64,000 bases of DNA from Methylobacterium oryzae (GCF_021398735.1 NZ_CP090350.1:382001-446000); one strand, 5' to 3'. Positions 1-8,791 are shown, numbered from the stretch's first letter. Translations and numbers: made by a program. The notes: generated by a model not told the origin, from the letters alone.

Positions 1-186
1 CTCGCAGTCCCTCGCATATGCGAAAACGTTGATAACATACCTACGATAGATGCTGGCGTTTGATCCTTGCAATCGCCATCGAAATCGATATTCGGATTGC
101 TACATCTGGAAATTGAGCGCACGGTGCCAGAGGCTACGCAGCAGTGATCTTGATGCGGGCATGCCGTGCAACTCGGAGTGCTTCTG

Positions 187-507
187 ATGGATCGCCCCCG
201 TGCAGATCGATGCCTCGAAGTTGCCCGTGAGTTGCGCGCGGCGGCCGAGGAGACGCGTCGGACGCTTCAAGCCTCACGCGATTTGGTGCGGCGCTCCCGC
301 GAGCAAGCCGTCACCGGGCCGTCGGCAGCCGGCGACGACCCTGGTCCATCGAAACATTTGGTGACGTCTCTCATCGAGGCCTACGAGGCCGCGGACGACG
401 ATCCTGACCCTCAGACCCGTCTGCTCCTCGGCCGCGTGCTCCATCATGTCGGCCGTCGCGTCGCCGGCGTGATGGGGCCGCGGGCAGCCGGTATCGCTTT
501 GCAATGA
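187..507 (+). CDS. Hypothetical protein, 106 aa
   Basis: I do not recognise the family. The ATG at 187 was chosen because a GGAG lies about nine bases upstream; in-frame GTGs at 166 and 178 would add seven or three residues. The protein is rich in Arg, Glu and Ala, looks mostly helical in its first 45 residues, and has no signal peptide or membrane segment. An acidic stretch (Asp-Asp-Asp around residue 70) precedes a basic C-terminal helix. It ends 35 bases before the next small gene, so the two may be cotranscribed. No function is proposed. Confidence 0.5.
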   Translation: MDRPRADRCLEVARELRAAAEETRRTLQASRDLVRRSREQAVTGPSAAGDDPGPSKHLVTSLIEAYEAADDDPDPQTRLLLGRVLHHVGRRVAGVMGPRAAGIALQ

Positions 508-541
508 TCGCCTTGGCGTAAGGATCAGCGGAGAAACCACG

Positions 542-793
542 ATGAACGGTGACGATCCGCAGGACGACGAGCGCGGTGCGCTGGTTCGCATCGCCCGTAC
601 GCTGGGCGTCCCGGTTGCGACCTTCCTGACGGCCGATCCTACTGATACTCCGGATATCGAAACGGTCGTTGAGGGCCCTGATCATCTCGCAGAATTCGTG
701 GCCCTGCTGCGTCTGTTCGTGCGGCTGAAGAGCCCCGAGGCCCGGGCGCGCTGCCTCGCCTACGTCGTGCAGGAAGCCACGCACGACAGCTGA
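542..793 (+). CDS. Small hypothetical protein, 83 aa, possible regulator
   Basis: The ATG at 542 follows a GGAG about nine bases upstream. Residues 14-32 (IARTLGVPVATFLTADP region) resemble the tail of an XRE-type helix-turn-helix domain, where 'LGVPVATFL' commonly follows the recognition helix. The HTH itself is not complete here. The C-terminal half is helical (FVALLRLFVRLKSPEARAR). It lies between a small unknown gene and a CheB-CheR hybrid on the same strand. It may be a small regulatory or dimerisation protein, but this is weak family resemblance only. Confidence 0.5.
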   Translation: MNGDDPQDDERGALVRIARTLGVPVATFLTADPTDTPDIETVVEGPDHLAEFVALLRLFVRLKSPEARARCLAYVVQEATHDS

Positions 794-831
794 TCCGTGC
801 GTCCGTCCTCGACATCGGGCCAGAACGCGTG

Positions 832-3396
832 ATGCTGGGACCTGTTGCACGGCGCGGCATTGATCCGAGGGCTAAGAACGCGGTGATAGACCAGGACCAC
901 TTTCCGATCGTCGGCATCGGCGCGTCCGCGGGCGGCATCGAGGCGATGCGGGGCTTTTTCCGCGGGGTGCCGGAGACGCTGAGAGCCGCCTTCGTCGTCG
1001 TCACGCATCTCGGCCGGGAGCACAAGAGCCTGCTCCCGGACGTGCTGGCCCGGTTCACGCCGCTCAAGGTCGAGGCCGCCGCCGACGGCGTCCTGGTCGC
1101 GCCGGGCACCGTCTACGTCATGCCGTCCGGTTTCGTCATGGGCATCGCGGGCGGGCGGCTGACATTGACGCCGCTCGGCCCGGCGAGCCGCGAGACCAAG
1201 CCGATCGACATCTTCCTGACCACCCTGGCCCTCGACCAGGGCGAGCGTGCGGTCGGTGTGATACTGTCCGGCGGCGACGGCGACGGCGCCATCGGCATCA
1301 AGGCGATCAAGGAGCACGGTGGCCTGACCCTGGCCCAGACCGCGGATAGCTACGGCCCCGAGACCGCCGACATGCCGCTCAGCTCGCTGCGGACCGGCTT
1401 CGTTGATTTCGGCGAGACGGCCGAACGGATGGGCGACCTGATCGCCGCGCACGTCGCCGCCGCGCCGAACGCACCGGATGCGCAGGCCGACGGGGTCGCG
1501 CGGGAGTTCGAGGCCGAGCTCCTCACCGAGATCTTCGCCATCCTCCGCCGGCAGGTCGGCCACGACTTCTCGGGCTACAAACCAAGTACCTTCGGGCGCC
1601 GCCTGCAGCGGCGCATCGCCGTCGTCGGCGCGTCCGGACTGGACGGCTATCTCAAGCTGCTGCGGGCTGACCCGGCCGAGGTTGGGGTGCTCTTCCGGGA
1701 CTTGCTGATCGGTGTGACAAACTTCTTCCGCGATACCGCTGCCTTCGAGGCCCTGACCGCCCAGGTCATCCCAAAGCTGTTCGACGCACGCGCGGCGACC
1801 GATGTCATACGGATTTGGGTGCCGGCCTGCTCAACCGGTGAGGAGGTCTACTCTCTGGCCATCCTCCTGCGCGAGCACATGGTCACCCTGGCGGTTCCGC
1901 CGCGCGTGCAGGTCTTCGCCACTGACATCGACGAGCGCGCGCTCACGGTCGCCCGGACTGGCCGCTACCCGATGGCCTACCTGTCCGCCGTCTCGCCTGA
2001 GCGGATCGGGCAGCACTTCGTCGTCGAGGGCGACAGCGCGGTGGTCGAGAAGGCCGTGCGCGACCTTTGCACCTTCGCCCCTCACAATGTGCTGCGCGAT
2101 CCGCCGTTCTCGCGCCTCGATCTCGTGTCCTGCCGCAACCTGATGATCTACCTCGGCGTCGAGGCCCAGCAACAGCTGATGCCGGTTCTGCACTACGCCC
2201 TGCGCCCGCGCGGCTATTTGTTTATCGGCATGGCCGAGAACGTGACGCGGTTCGAGGACCTGTTCGAGACGATCGACAAGCAGCACCGCATCTTCCAGGC
2301 TCGCGACGCGATCCCGCCGGCCCGGTTGCGGCCGATGTCCGGGACGGACACGCCGATCTTTGCAAGTGCGGGCCAGCCGCAGCGGCGCAACGCGACGACG
2401 CACGCCGCCCTGCGGCACGCGGTCGAGACGCAGATGCTGTCCGAATTCACGCCGCCCCACGCGGTCGTGACGCGGACGGGCGAGGCCGTGCACTACTCAT
2501 CGCGGATCGGCGATCACCTGGAGGTCGTGCCCGGCCAGCCGACCCGGGAGCTGGCTGCGATGGCGCGTAAAGGCCTACGGCTGGATCTCCGGACAGCCTT
2601 GCGCGAGGCGATCGAGGGCAACACCCAGGTCGTGCGCGAAGGCATCGGCGTCGAACTGCCGGACGGCGGTTTCCAGTCGATCTCCCTTGTGGTCAAGCCG
2701 CTGAACACGCCCGGCGCGGTCGAACCGCTGTTCCTGGTCGTTTTCAACGAGGCGGCCGCGCCGGTCGAGAGGGAGCGGCAGCAGGCCCTGAAAGCGAATG
2801 AGCGGGACACGGCGCTCCAGGGCCTGGAGCGCGAATTGAGCGTGACGCGCGAACGGCTCCAGGCCGTGATCGAGGAGTATGAGACGTCCCTTGAGGAGCT
2901 AAAATCTTCGAACGAGGAACTTTACTCCGTCAACGAAGAGATGCAGGCCGCCAACGAGGAGCTTGAGGCTTCGAAGGAGGAGACACAGTCTCTGAATGAG
3001 GAGCTTCAGACAATGAATTCCGAGCTTGCGTCCAAGATCGAGGCCGTCGATCAGTTGACCGACGATCAGGCCACGCTGTTCGAGGGCATGAACATCGCGA
3101 GCGTGCTCCTGACACCGGATCTCCACATCCGCATGTTCACCAACGCAGCGGCGCAGATCTTCGGCTTGCAGCCGAGCGACGTCGGCCGGTCCTTGCGTAA
3201 CTTTTCGGCGCCGATCCCCCTGGCATGGCTGGTGGACGAGATCCCGACGGTGCTGGCGGCGAACCGGCCCTCCGAGTGGACGATCGAGGGGGCGGACGGC
3301 GCCCGCTACCGGGTCCGGTTGATGGCCTCGTCCCGCAAGGGCGGCCGGAGGCCCGGGATCGTCGCCAACTTCACGAACCTGCTGGGGCAGGAATGA
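832..3396 (+). CDS. CheB-CheR hybrid with coiled coil and PAS domain
   Basis: A fusion of chemotaxis methylesterase and methyltransferase domains. The CheB part (about residues 20-205) shows the nucleophile motif GASAGG with Ser near 32, the catalytic His in VTHLGREH and the Asp in GGDGDGA. The CheR part (about 225-490) shows the TNFFRD helix, the SAM-binding VPACSTGEEVYS, the acidic ATDIDE and the SCRNLMIYL motif. A long Glu-rich coiled coil follows (about 650-750, repeated NEELxxxNEEL), then a C-terminal PAS domain. Family members often continue into a histidine kinase; this one stops at 854 residues after the PAS. No receptor or receiver gene is nearby, so the target is unknown and a role in non-chemotactic signalling is likely. 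A GTG at 829 is an alternative start. Confidence 0.93.
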   Translation: MLGPVARRGIDPRAKNAVIDQDHFPIVGIGASAGGIEAMRGFFRGVPETLRAAFVVVTHLGREHKSLLPDVLARFTPLKVEAAADGVLVAPGTVYVMPSGFVMGIAGGRLTLTPLGPASRETKPIDIFLTTLALDQGERAVGVILSGGDGDGAIGIKAIKEHGGLTLAQTADSYGPETADMPLSSLRTGFVDFGETAERMGDLIAAHVAAAPNAPDAQADGVAREFEAELLTEIFAILRRQVGHDFSGYKPSTFGRRLQRRIAVVGASGLDGYLKLLRADPAEVGVLFRDLLIGVTNFFRDTAAFEALTAQVIPKLFDARAATDVIRIWVPACSTGEEVYSLAILLREHMVTLAVPPRVQVFATDIDERALTVARTGRYPMAYLSAVSPERIGQHFVVEGDSAVVEKAVRDLCTFAPHNVLRDPPFSRLDLVSCRNLMIYLGVEAQQQLMPVLHYALRPRGYLFIGMAENVTRFEDLFETIDKQHRIFQARDAIPPARLRPMSGTDTPIFASAGQPQRRNATTHAALRHAVETQMLSEFTPPHAVVTRTGEAVHYSSRIGDHLEVVPGQPTRELAAMARKGLRLDLRTALREAIEGNTQVVREGIGVELPDGGFQSISLVVKPLNTPGAVEPLFLVVFNEAAAPVERERQQALKANERDTALQGLERELSVTRERLQAVIEEYETSLEELKSSNEELYSVNEEMQAANEELEASKEETQSLNEELQTMNSELASKIEAVDQLTDDQATLFEGMNIASVLLTPDLHIRMFTNAAAQIFGLQPSDVGRSLRNFSAPIPLAWLVDEIPTVLAANRPSEWTIEGADGARYRVRLMASSRKGGRRPGIVANFTNLLGQE

Positions 3397-3717
3397 CCGA
3401 CGGATCTGCCCACCTCGCGTGGGATGTGGGCGGCCAGCACGCGCTGGTGCGATCGGAGATGCTCGACAGCGTCAGCGCGGCGGGGGAGCGGCACGGTTTG
3501 GCAGAGCCCGGCCGCGTTTGGTCTCAGGGGGCAGATCGTAACGCCGGCCTGGGCCGAACGTGACACGTCAGCTTTCAGGCAGCACAAAGATTCGAAGTTC
3601 TGTTCTCCAAGGGCGCGACTGATCGACCAAGATTTCCGCTGTACGCCCTGAACCTTGACGATCCAGATCGAATAGAGCACGCTAGCATTAAGAGGGCACC
3701 TTCATCGCGAACGGTAG
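3397..3717. other. Intergenic region, no gene seen
   Basis: I see no convincing reading frame here on either strand. The stretch holds a fragment resembling the dispersed intergenic repeat of this window (gtcagctttcaggcagc near 3566) and presumably the promoter of the DUF6894 gene. Confidence 0.5.
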
Positions 3718-4119
3718 ATGCCTAAATACTACTTCCACCTCCGTGGTCCCGACGGTCTGGACAACGACGACGAAGGCTTGGATTTCGCCAGCGTTGAGGC
3801 GGCATATCTTGAGGCTATCAAGGCCGTGCCGGGAATGGGCTCCGATCTGGCCTCCACTTCGAAGAACCCAATCCGGTATGGCTTCGAGATCGCCGATGCG
3901 CGTGGCACCGTTCTGATGGCGGTGCCTTTCGCTGAGGTACTCGATCGCGGGCAAAAGCGCACAAAACAACCGGCCAAGCTACAGCTCCACAAATGTCGAG
4001 CGGAGATGAGGCGCACGGCAGGACTGATTGTAGAGCTTCGCGAAGCGCACGCGAAGTTGAATGTGACGCTGACAGAGACCCAGCGTCTCCTCGATATCGC
4101 GAAGCGAACTGGTCGCTAG
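3718..4119 (+). CDS. DUF6894 family protein, 133 aa
   Basis: The N-terminus MPKYYFHLRGPDG...DDEGLDF with a following AY(L)EAIKAV helix is the hallmark of DUF6894, a short domain common in Methylobacterium and Bradyrhizobium and of unknown function. The domain fills roughly residues 1-80. The remaining 50 residues form a helical, basic tail that looks like a coiled coil and is longer than in many family members, which usually end near 80-100 residues. The next gene is on the opposite strand, so it is probably monocistronic. It has no signal peptide or membrane segment. Confidence 0.75.
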   Translation: MPKYYFHLRGPDGLDNDDEGLDFASVEAAYLEAIKAVPGMGSDLASTSKNPIRYGFEIADARGTVLMAVPFAEVLDRGQKRTKQPAKLQLHKCRAEMRRTAGLIVELREAHAKLNVTLTETQRLLDIAKRTGR

Positions 4120-4271
4120 TGGTAAGGGCAAGAAGAGGCCTCACCCATTGGAAGCGGAATGGCCGCTCTCGGGAGAGGGGCTAAGGTCTGCAGCCCACCC
4201 CGAGCCGAACTTGCGGAGCGGCCGACGAACGACCGCTTTGGAGAAACGCAAATGGCGTTCCCGATGGCTGA

Positions 4272-4350
4272 GTTGGGTCGATAGGAGGCCGTCCGGTTTT
4301 GCGGCGGCCCCTCTCAGAAGCGGACCGGCAGCTTTCGGCCAGCTTCTGTC
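4272..4350 (+). repeat. Intergenic repeat, most complete copy
   Basis: This copy has a left part GTTGGGTCGATAGGAGGCC (4272-4290, extended to 4294) and a right part AGAAGCGGACCGGCAGCTTT (4316-4335, extended to 4350). The left part recurs at 36219-36241. The right part recurs at 35129-35154 (23 of 26 positions), more distantly at 32655-32680, and as a related form at 37643-37681. The region 4120-4452 has no gene; it holds this repeat and the related one at 4382-4405. Confidence 0.7.
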
Positions 4351-4381
4351 TCGCCAGTAGGCTCGTCGGGATAACTGGGGT

Positions 4382-4405
4382 GGGTGGATTTCTGCCTGTC
4401 CGCTT
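4382..4405 (-). repeat. Intergenic repeat, second motif
   Basis: Read on the minus strand this is AAGCGGACAGGCAGAAATCC followed by ACCC. It matches 13435-13458 at 22 of 24 positions and 10165-10188 less well. The AAGCGGAC core is shared with the repeat at 4316-4341, so both motifs probably belong to one eroded family. Confidence 0.6.
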
Positions 4406-4452
4406 ATGGTCGGCAATGCATGGAAGCGGACCTTGTCCACGCGCGCTTTTAA

Positions 4453-5034
4453 TCAGCTCGGGAGCAGTCCCGCCTCCTGATAACTCCGGACCAAAGTGTC
4501 GAACAGATTTAGGTCCGCGCGGCTTCGAGCAATGATCTGAGCTCCGGCTACAGCAGCATAGATCGCGCGAGCTCTCGTCTCGCTGTCCTTCGGCTTCGCG
4601 AGCTTTGCAGCAACTAACTGCTCGCGTAGCCAAGCGGTGTTCACGTCAGCGAAGGTCTGAACCTCCCTCAAGACCCCATCAGGCAACACGTCATATTCTG
4701 TCGCCATGAAGCTGCTGAGGCACATGCGATTGTTGCGCTCCAGAGAGAGGCGAAAAATGCCAGGGTATTGCCGCAGCGCTTCTATCGGGCTCTGCGCATT
4801 CGTCGAAATAGCTTCAAGATCGCGTGCAATATCTTCCCAGTAGCGCCGTGCAACCGCCTCGCCGAGGATAGCCTTGTTTGCGAAGTAGTAGTTGATGCTT
4901 GCAGCCTTGATGCCGACCGCTTCCGCAAGGTCGCGAAAATTGATGCCGCCGTAGCCATAAGCCATCGCCGCTTCCCTTGCGGCCACGAGGATCGCCTCTC
5001 GCACATCCCTCTTCAACGTCGCTGCCATTTCCAA
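4453..5034 (-). CDS. TetR/AcrR family repressor
   Basis: A typical one-component regulator of 193 residues. The N-terminal helix-turn-helix (about residues 12-58) reads REAILVAAREAAMAYGYGG, then FRDLAEAVGIKAASINYYF, with the Tyr-Tyr-Phe of the recognition helix and the NKAILGEAV helix 4. The C-terminal two thirds is the ligand-binding helical bundle. It is divergent from a glutathione transferase gene, and two near-identical palindromes flank the promoter between them. It therefore most likely represses both itself and the transferase/tautomerase genes until a small electrophile binds. The ligand is not deducible from sequence. Confidence 0.9.
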   Translation of the reverse strand: MEMAATLKRDVREAILVAAREAAMAYGYGGINFRDLAEAVGIKAASINYYFANKAILGEAVARRYWEDIARDLEAISTNAQSPIEALRQYPGIFRLSLERNNRMCLSSFMATEYDVLPDGVLREVQTFADVNTAWLREQLVAAKLAKPKDSETRARAIYAAVAGAQIIARSRADLNLFDTLVRSYQEAGLLPS

Positions 5035-5041
5035 CCTCCAT

Positions 5042-5115
5042 CTGTCATATGGCAGACAGGGGTTGACAGCGCAAGATTGGGGTCATAGCTTTCTACCTGT
5101 CATCTGACAGACAGG
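5042..5115 (+). promoter_or_regulatory. Promoter with two TetR-type operators
   Basis: Two 19-bp sites, CTGTCATATGGCAGACAGG (5042-5060) and CTGTCATCTGACAGACAGG (5097-5115), are identical at 17 positions. Each holds the palindrome CTGTCA-N2-TGRCAG. They flank a promoter toward the transferase: TTGACA at 5063-5068, 17 bases, then TAGCTT at 5086-5091. Binding would block the promoter from both sides. Assignment to the divergent TetR gene is inference from position and symmetry. Confidence 0.8.
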
Positions 5116-5141
5116 CAATTTCTCAGGAAAGCGAGAGGACG

Positions 5142-5840
5142 ATGTCCGACAAGCTCAAGCTCTACACCTCACCCTCGGCCTTCCCGAACCCGCAGCGACT
5201 GCGGATCTTCATGCACGAGAAGGGCATCGCCGACCGCTTCGACGCGACGATCTACGACATGTCACCGGTGGGCGAGCAGCGGGGCTGGAAGCACCTGAAG
5301 ATGAACGCCTGGGGCGAGACGCCGACCCTCGCGCTCGCGGATGGCTCCTATCTCAGCGAGACCTCCGCAATCGCTCGCTACCTCGACGACACGTTCGAAG
5401 GCCGCAAGATCATGGGCGGGACTGCGCACGAGCGCGGCCTTGATCAGATGTGGGACAACCGGGTGTGGGTGCACATCCTCTATCCCATCGTCACCGCCTT
5501 CCATGTCCTGCACCAGGGTCTGGGCCCGAAGCTCGAACTGACCAGCAACCCCGCCTGGGGCGAGCATTCCCGCAAGGTGGCATTGACGCATGCTGGTCTC
5601 GTCGACCGGCATCTCGCCGACGGCCGCGAGTGGTTGCTGGGAGGCGATCAGCCGACGTTCTCGGACATCACGCTGGCGACGGCCATTGCGTTCTCCAAGT
5701 TCCCGGTGAACGCCACTCCGCTCGATGAGCGCTTCGAGCATCTCGATGCTTTCTGGCAGCGCTGGCAGACCCGGCCGACCTTCCTGGCCGCCTATGCCGA
5801 CCGGAGCAGCGGTGTGCCGGAGATCGACAATCGTACCTGA
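5142..5840 (+). CDS. Glutathione S-transferase family protein
   Basis: 232 residues, the usual length for a cytosolic GST. The thioredoxin-like N-terminal domain (about 5-85) contains the LYTSPSAFPNPQRLRIFMHEK start, the cis-Pro segment GETPTLAL and the glutathione-binding SETSAIARYLDD (Glu-Thr/Ser). The helical C-terminal domain (about 95-225) carries the N-capping motif QPTFSDITLATA. A good ribosome site (AGGAAAGCGAGAGG) precedes the ATG. The gene is downstream of paired TetR operators and just before a tautomerase, suggesting a small detoxification operon induced by an electrophile. The acceptor substrate cannot be named. Confidence 0.92.
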   Translation: MSDKLKLYTSPSAFPNPQRLRIFMHEKGIADRFDATIYDMSPVGEQRGWKHLKMNAWGETPTLALADGSYLSETSAIARYLDDTFEGRKIMGGTAHERGLDQMWDNRVWVHILYPIVTAFHVLHQGLGPKLELTSNPAWGEHSRKVALTHAGLVDRHLADGREWLLGGDQPTFSDITLATAIAFSKFPVNATPLDERFEHLDAFWQRWQTRPTFLAAYADRSSGVPEIDNRT

Positions 5841-5898
5841 GCGTCCGGCGGTCGGTCCCGGCTGCGGGCCGACCGCAATCCTGCCCGAGGAGGTCATC

Positions 5899-6273
5899 AT
5901 GCCTTTTGCACGTATCGATCTGATCCAGGGGAAAAGCCCCGAGTACCGCACTGCTTTGGCGGACATCGTCTATCGAGGCATCGTCGACGTCCTCAAAGCA
6001 CCCGATGGCGACCGCTTTGTGGTGGTTGGCGAGCACACAGCTGACAACCTCATCTATGATCCGCAATTTCTTGGCTTCAATCGGTCCCCAGACTTCATCT
6101 TAATCCAGGTAACTAGCACCGTCGGCAAAAAGAAGGATACTAAGTTTGCTTTCTATCGTTTCGTCGCCGACGAGCTGAAACTGAAGCTGAGCGTCAGACC
6201 AGACGACATCATGATCAACATGGTCTTTGTCGACAAGGAGGAATGGTCGTTCGGTGATGGTCAGCCGTGGTAA
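5899..6273 (+). CDS. Tautomerase family protein
   Basis: 124 residues beginning MPFARIDL; after removal of Met the N-terminal Pro is the catalytic base of the 4-oxalocrotonate tautomerase superfamily. The length and the motif DRFVVVGEHTADNL fit the longer 'tautomerase_2' group that carries two beta-alpha-beta units in one chain. The start at 5899 is set by the Pro-2 requirement and by CCGAGGAGG upstream. It follows the GST gene by 58 bases on the same strand and is likely cotranscribed under the TetR operators. Its substrate is unknown; family members isomerise enols or dehalogenate small acids. Confidence 0.85.
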   Translation: MPFARIDLIQGKSPEYRTALADIVYRGIVDVLKAPDGDRFVVVGEHTADNLIYDPQFLGFNRSPDFILIQVTSTVGKKKDTKFAFYRFVADELKLKLSVRPDDIMINMVFVDKEEWSFGDGQPW

Positions 6274-6592
6274 CGACTTCCAATATCACCTCGGTCCTCA
6301 ACTGCAGGGCCGCCGGTTGATGACCGCTTTTGGGAAGCGCCGACGGTCATCGTAACAACTGGCATGGGTCGACCGCGGAAAGTCCCTTTGCGAGGGATCG
6401 GTCAACCTCCGCATCCCGCCCTCAGCGACATCTCCGCAGCCGCCGCTCCGAGGATTTTGAAAGCGGCCACCTCGAGGCCCACTCAGCGAGGCTAGCGCGC
6501 GTGAGGGATCGTCACGGCTAGGCAGTTTGGGTTAAAGCAGCATCCGGTTGGGCGTCCGACAGAAGGCGCCTGGGAGTTTGTAGGGAGCCAAC
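6274..6592. other. Intergenic region with repeat fragment
   Basis: No gene is supported. Around 6320-6350 it contains GACCGCTTTTGGGAAGCGCC, which resembles material at 4230-4250 and the outer flanks of the IS3 element at 8773-10105. The promoter of the downstream sigma factor must lie near its right end, but I cannot pick clear ECF boxes. Confidence 0.5.
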
Positions 6593-7144
6593 TTGGCCGA
6601 CGACGCCACGCTGCGCCGACTGCTCGCTGGTATCGCCCGGGGCGAGGCAAATCGGCTGGCCGAACTCTACGATCTCACGAGCCCGAAACTTTACGGCCTG
6701 ATCCTGCGTATCCAGCGTGACCGTGGCTTGGCCGAGGACGTGCTTCAGGACGTCTACATGCGCATCTGGCAGGCCGCGGGCAGCTACAAGCCCGAGGCCG
6801 GCCCGCCGCTACCGTGGCTCTGCACCGTCGCCCGCAATCGCGCCATCGACAGCGTACGGCGGAAGGTCGAGCATCAGGGCCCGGAATTGGATACCGGCGA
6901 GGATTGGGTGGCGCGGCTGATCGATCCGCACGATGGGGCGGCAGATTTCATGGACCGGAACGCCCTCCTGGCCTGCCTCGGCCGTCTCGACCCCAAGCAC
7001 CGGGACTGCGTCGTGCTGGCCTATTGCGAAGGGCAATCTCGGGAGGAGTTGGCGCGGCACTTCGACCGGCCGGTCAACACCATCAAGACTTGGCTGCACC
7101 GGTCACTCGCAGGCCTCAAGTCCTGCCTGGAGGCTGTCTCGTGA
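6593..7144 (+). CDS. ECF-type RNA polymerase sigma factor (SigK/RpoE-like)
   Basis: 183 residues with region 2 (about 20-90: FYDLTSPKLYGLILRI-like helix, AEDVLQDVYMRIWQAA and the RNAIDSVRR segment) and region 4 (about 120-180: LDPKHRDCVVLAYCEG, SREELARHFDRPVNTIKTWL helix-turn-helix). It begins with TTG after AGGGA; no better in-frame ATG exists before region 2. Its stop overlaps the start of the anti-sigma gene by four bases (GTGA). The pair followed by a fasciclin gene mirrors the sigK-rskA-mpt70/83 arrangement, so it probably directs transcription of the fasciclin gene when released from its membrane partner. Confidence 0.92.
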   Translation: MADDATLRRLLAGIARGEANRLAELYDLTSPKLYGLILRIQRDRGLAEDVLQDVYMRIWQAAGSYKPEAGPPLPWLCTVARNRAIDSVRRKVEHQGPELDTGEDWVARLIDPHDGAADFMDRNALLACLGRLDPKHRDCVVLAYCEGQSREELARHFDRPVNTIKTWLHRSLAGLKSCLEAVS

Positions 7145-7845
7145 CCGGCAGCGGCCAGCCCGGCATGGACCCGACGTCCGAGCATGACATGCGCGCGGCC
7201 GAGTACGCCCTCGGGACACTCGACGCGCGGGAGCGGGCGGCGCTGGAGCGCGAGGCGAGCCAAGACCCCGGCACAGCCAGCCGCATCCGCGAGTGGGAGC
7301 GGCGCCTGGCGCCGCTGATGGAGGCCGTGCCACCCGTGGCGTCGCCGCCGCGGGTCCGCGAAGCGCTGCTGCGCGCGCTGCCAGACGCGACCGACGTAGC
7401 GCGAGGTGAACTTCGCCGCCTGTGGCGGCAGGTGAGGCGCTGGCGGATCGCCGCGGCAGGGTCAGGCCTGCTCGCCGCGGGCCTCGCGCTGTTCGTGGCA
7501 GTCGGCCCGTCACGAACCCCGGCGGGAGGGCGCTATCTGGCTGTCGTGCAGGGAGGCGGGGCGCTGCCGGCGCTGATCGTGCGTGTCGACACGCAGACCG
7601 GCCTCGCAGAAGTCAGGCCCGTCGGTGCCGACGCGCCCGCCGGGCGGAGTCTGGAATTGTGGTACGTCGGCGCAGGAGGGGCAAAGCCACTCGGCCTCGT
7701 CGGAACGGCGCCGAGTCAGGTGAGGCTCCCGCAGGACACCGCACCGGACGGGGTAATCGCGGTCTCGGTCGAGCCGCCCGGAGGCTCACCGAGCGGCCAA
7801 CCCACGGGTCCGGTGATCTACACCGGCAAGCTCATCGCCGAATGA
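7141..7845 (+). CDS. Membrane anti-sigma factor (RskA/ChrR-like)
   Basis: 234 residues starting at GTG inside the sigma gene stop (GTGA overlap), the mark of translational coupling. The N-terminal cytoplasmic domain (about 1-85) contains the MRAAEYALGTLDARERAALE motif of RskA-type zinc-less anti-sigma domains. A single membrane segment lies at about 100-122 (IAAAGSGLLAAGLALFVAV). The extracytoplasmic C-terminal domain (about 125-230) includes SLELWYVGAGG and the GVIAVSVEPPGGSPSGQPTGP signature of the RskA domain. It would hold the upstream sigma factor at the membrane and release it after regulated proteolysis. Confidence 0.9.
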   Translation: MTGSGQPGMDPTSEHDMRAAEYALGTLDARERAALEREASQDPGTASRIREWERRLAPLMEAVPPVASPPRVREALLRALPDATDVARGELRRLWRQVRRWRIAAAGSGLLAAGLALFVAVGPSRTPAGGRYLAVVQGGGALPALIVRVDTQTGLAEVRPVGADAPAGRSLELWYVGAGGAKPLGLVGTAPSQVRLPQDTAPDGVIAVSVEPPGGSPSGQPTGPVIYTGKLIAE

Positions 7846-7940
7846 CCGGGCGCGGCGGGCACGCCTGCCGGCGCTCGCGTGATCTGAAAGGCCACGCGCT
7901 GTCGAAGCCCGCAGCCCTCACGGGCCGCGGGCACTGCGCG

Positions 7941-8510
7941 TTACGGCATCAGCACGGCGTTGATGACGTGGATGACGCCGTTCGACTGCATGACGTTCGG
8001 GATGGTCACCGTGGCGGTGTTGCCCTTCTGGTCGGTGACGAGAACCTTCTTGCCCTGCACCTCGACGGCGAGTGGTTCGCCCTCGACGGTGGTCAGCACG
8101 CCCTGTCCACCACCCTTCTTGGCCAGCGCCATCAGGTCCTTGGCGGTGTAGACACCCGGGACCACGTGATTGGTCAGGATCTTCGTCAGCGTCGCCTTGT
8201 TCTGCGGCTGCACGAGGCTTTCCACCGTGCCCGGCGGCAGCTTGGCGAAGGCGGCGTTGGTCGGGGCGAACACCGTGAACGGGCCCAGGCCGTTCAGCGT
8301 ATCGACGAGGCCCGCGGCCTTCACGGCAGCGACGAGGGTGGTGTGATCCTTCGAATTGACCGCGTTCTCGACGATGGTCTTCTGGGCGTACATCGGCGCC
8401 CCGCCGACCATCGGGTTCTTGGCGTAGGCCGCGCCGCTGGCTCCGAGGCTGAGCGCGAGGGTCAGGGCGAGCGCCTGGGCCGTGCGGCGGCCGGTGTTCT
8501 GAGTGAGCAT
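7941..8510 (-). CDS. Secreted fasciclin-domain protein
   Basis: 189 residues. A Sec signal peptide occupies about 1-30 (basic start, LALTLALSLGASGAAYA cleavage). The remainder is one fasciclin (FAS1) domain with both conserved boxes: GPFTVFAPTNAAFAKLP (H1) and the terminal NGVIHVINAVLMP (H2). The start at 8510 is the ATG giving the signal peptide. FAS1 domains mediate adhesion; the mycobacterial MPT70/83 homologues are controlled by SigK and RskA. Here the gene is convergent with an ECF sigma/anti-sigma pair, which suggests, but does not prove, the same regulatory logic. Confidence 0.92.
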   Translation of the reverse strand: MLTQNTGRRTAQALALTLALSLGASGAAYAKNPMVGGAPMYAQKTIVENAVNSKDHTTLVAAVKAAGLVDTLNGLGPFTVFAPTNAAFAKLPPGTVESLVQPQNKATLTKILTNHVVPGVYTAKDLMALAKKGGGQGVLTTVEGEPLAVEVQGKKVLVTDQKGNTATVTIPNVMQSNGVIHVINAVLMP

Positions 8511-8791
8511 CGTCTTTCCTTCAGTCCGAACCCCGATGAACGGGGCAGTGTGGGCCCATACGAGGCCATCGGAGAGAAAGTTTCGCGGGATGAAGGCAAA
8601 CGGCTGGGAGGCGATCGCCTCTGCTCCCATTCCGTCTGGACGAACCTGACATCGCCACAGACGGCGATTTTCAGCATCTGTCTTTGGTTCAAGGATCACG
8701 GTCCGAATGTCATCCCGAGCCGAAGTTGCCGGAAGGCTGACGAACGGCCGCTTTTGTACCGCCTGCGGATTGTGAGACACCGATCTGAAGC

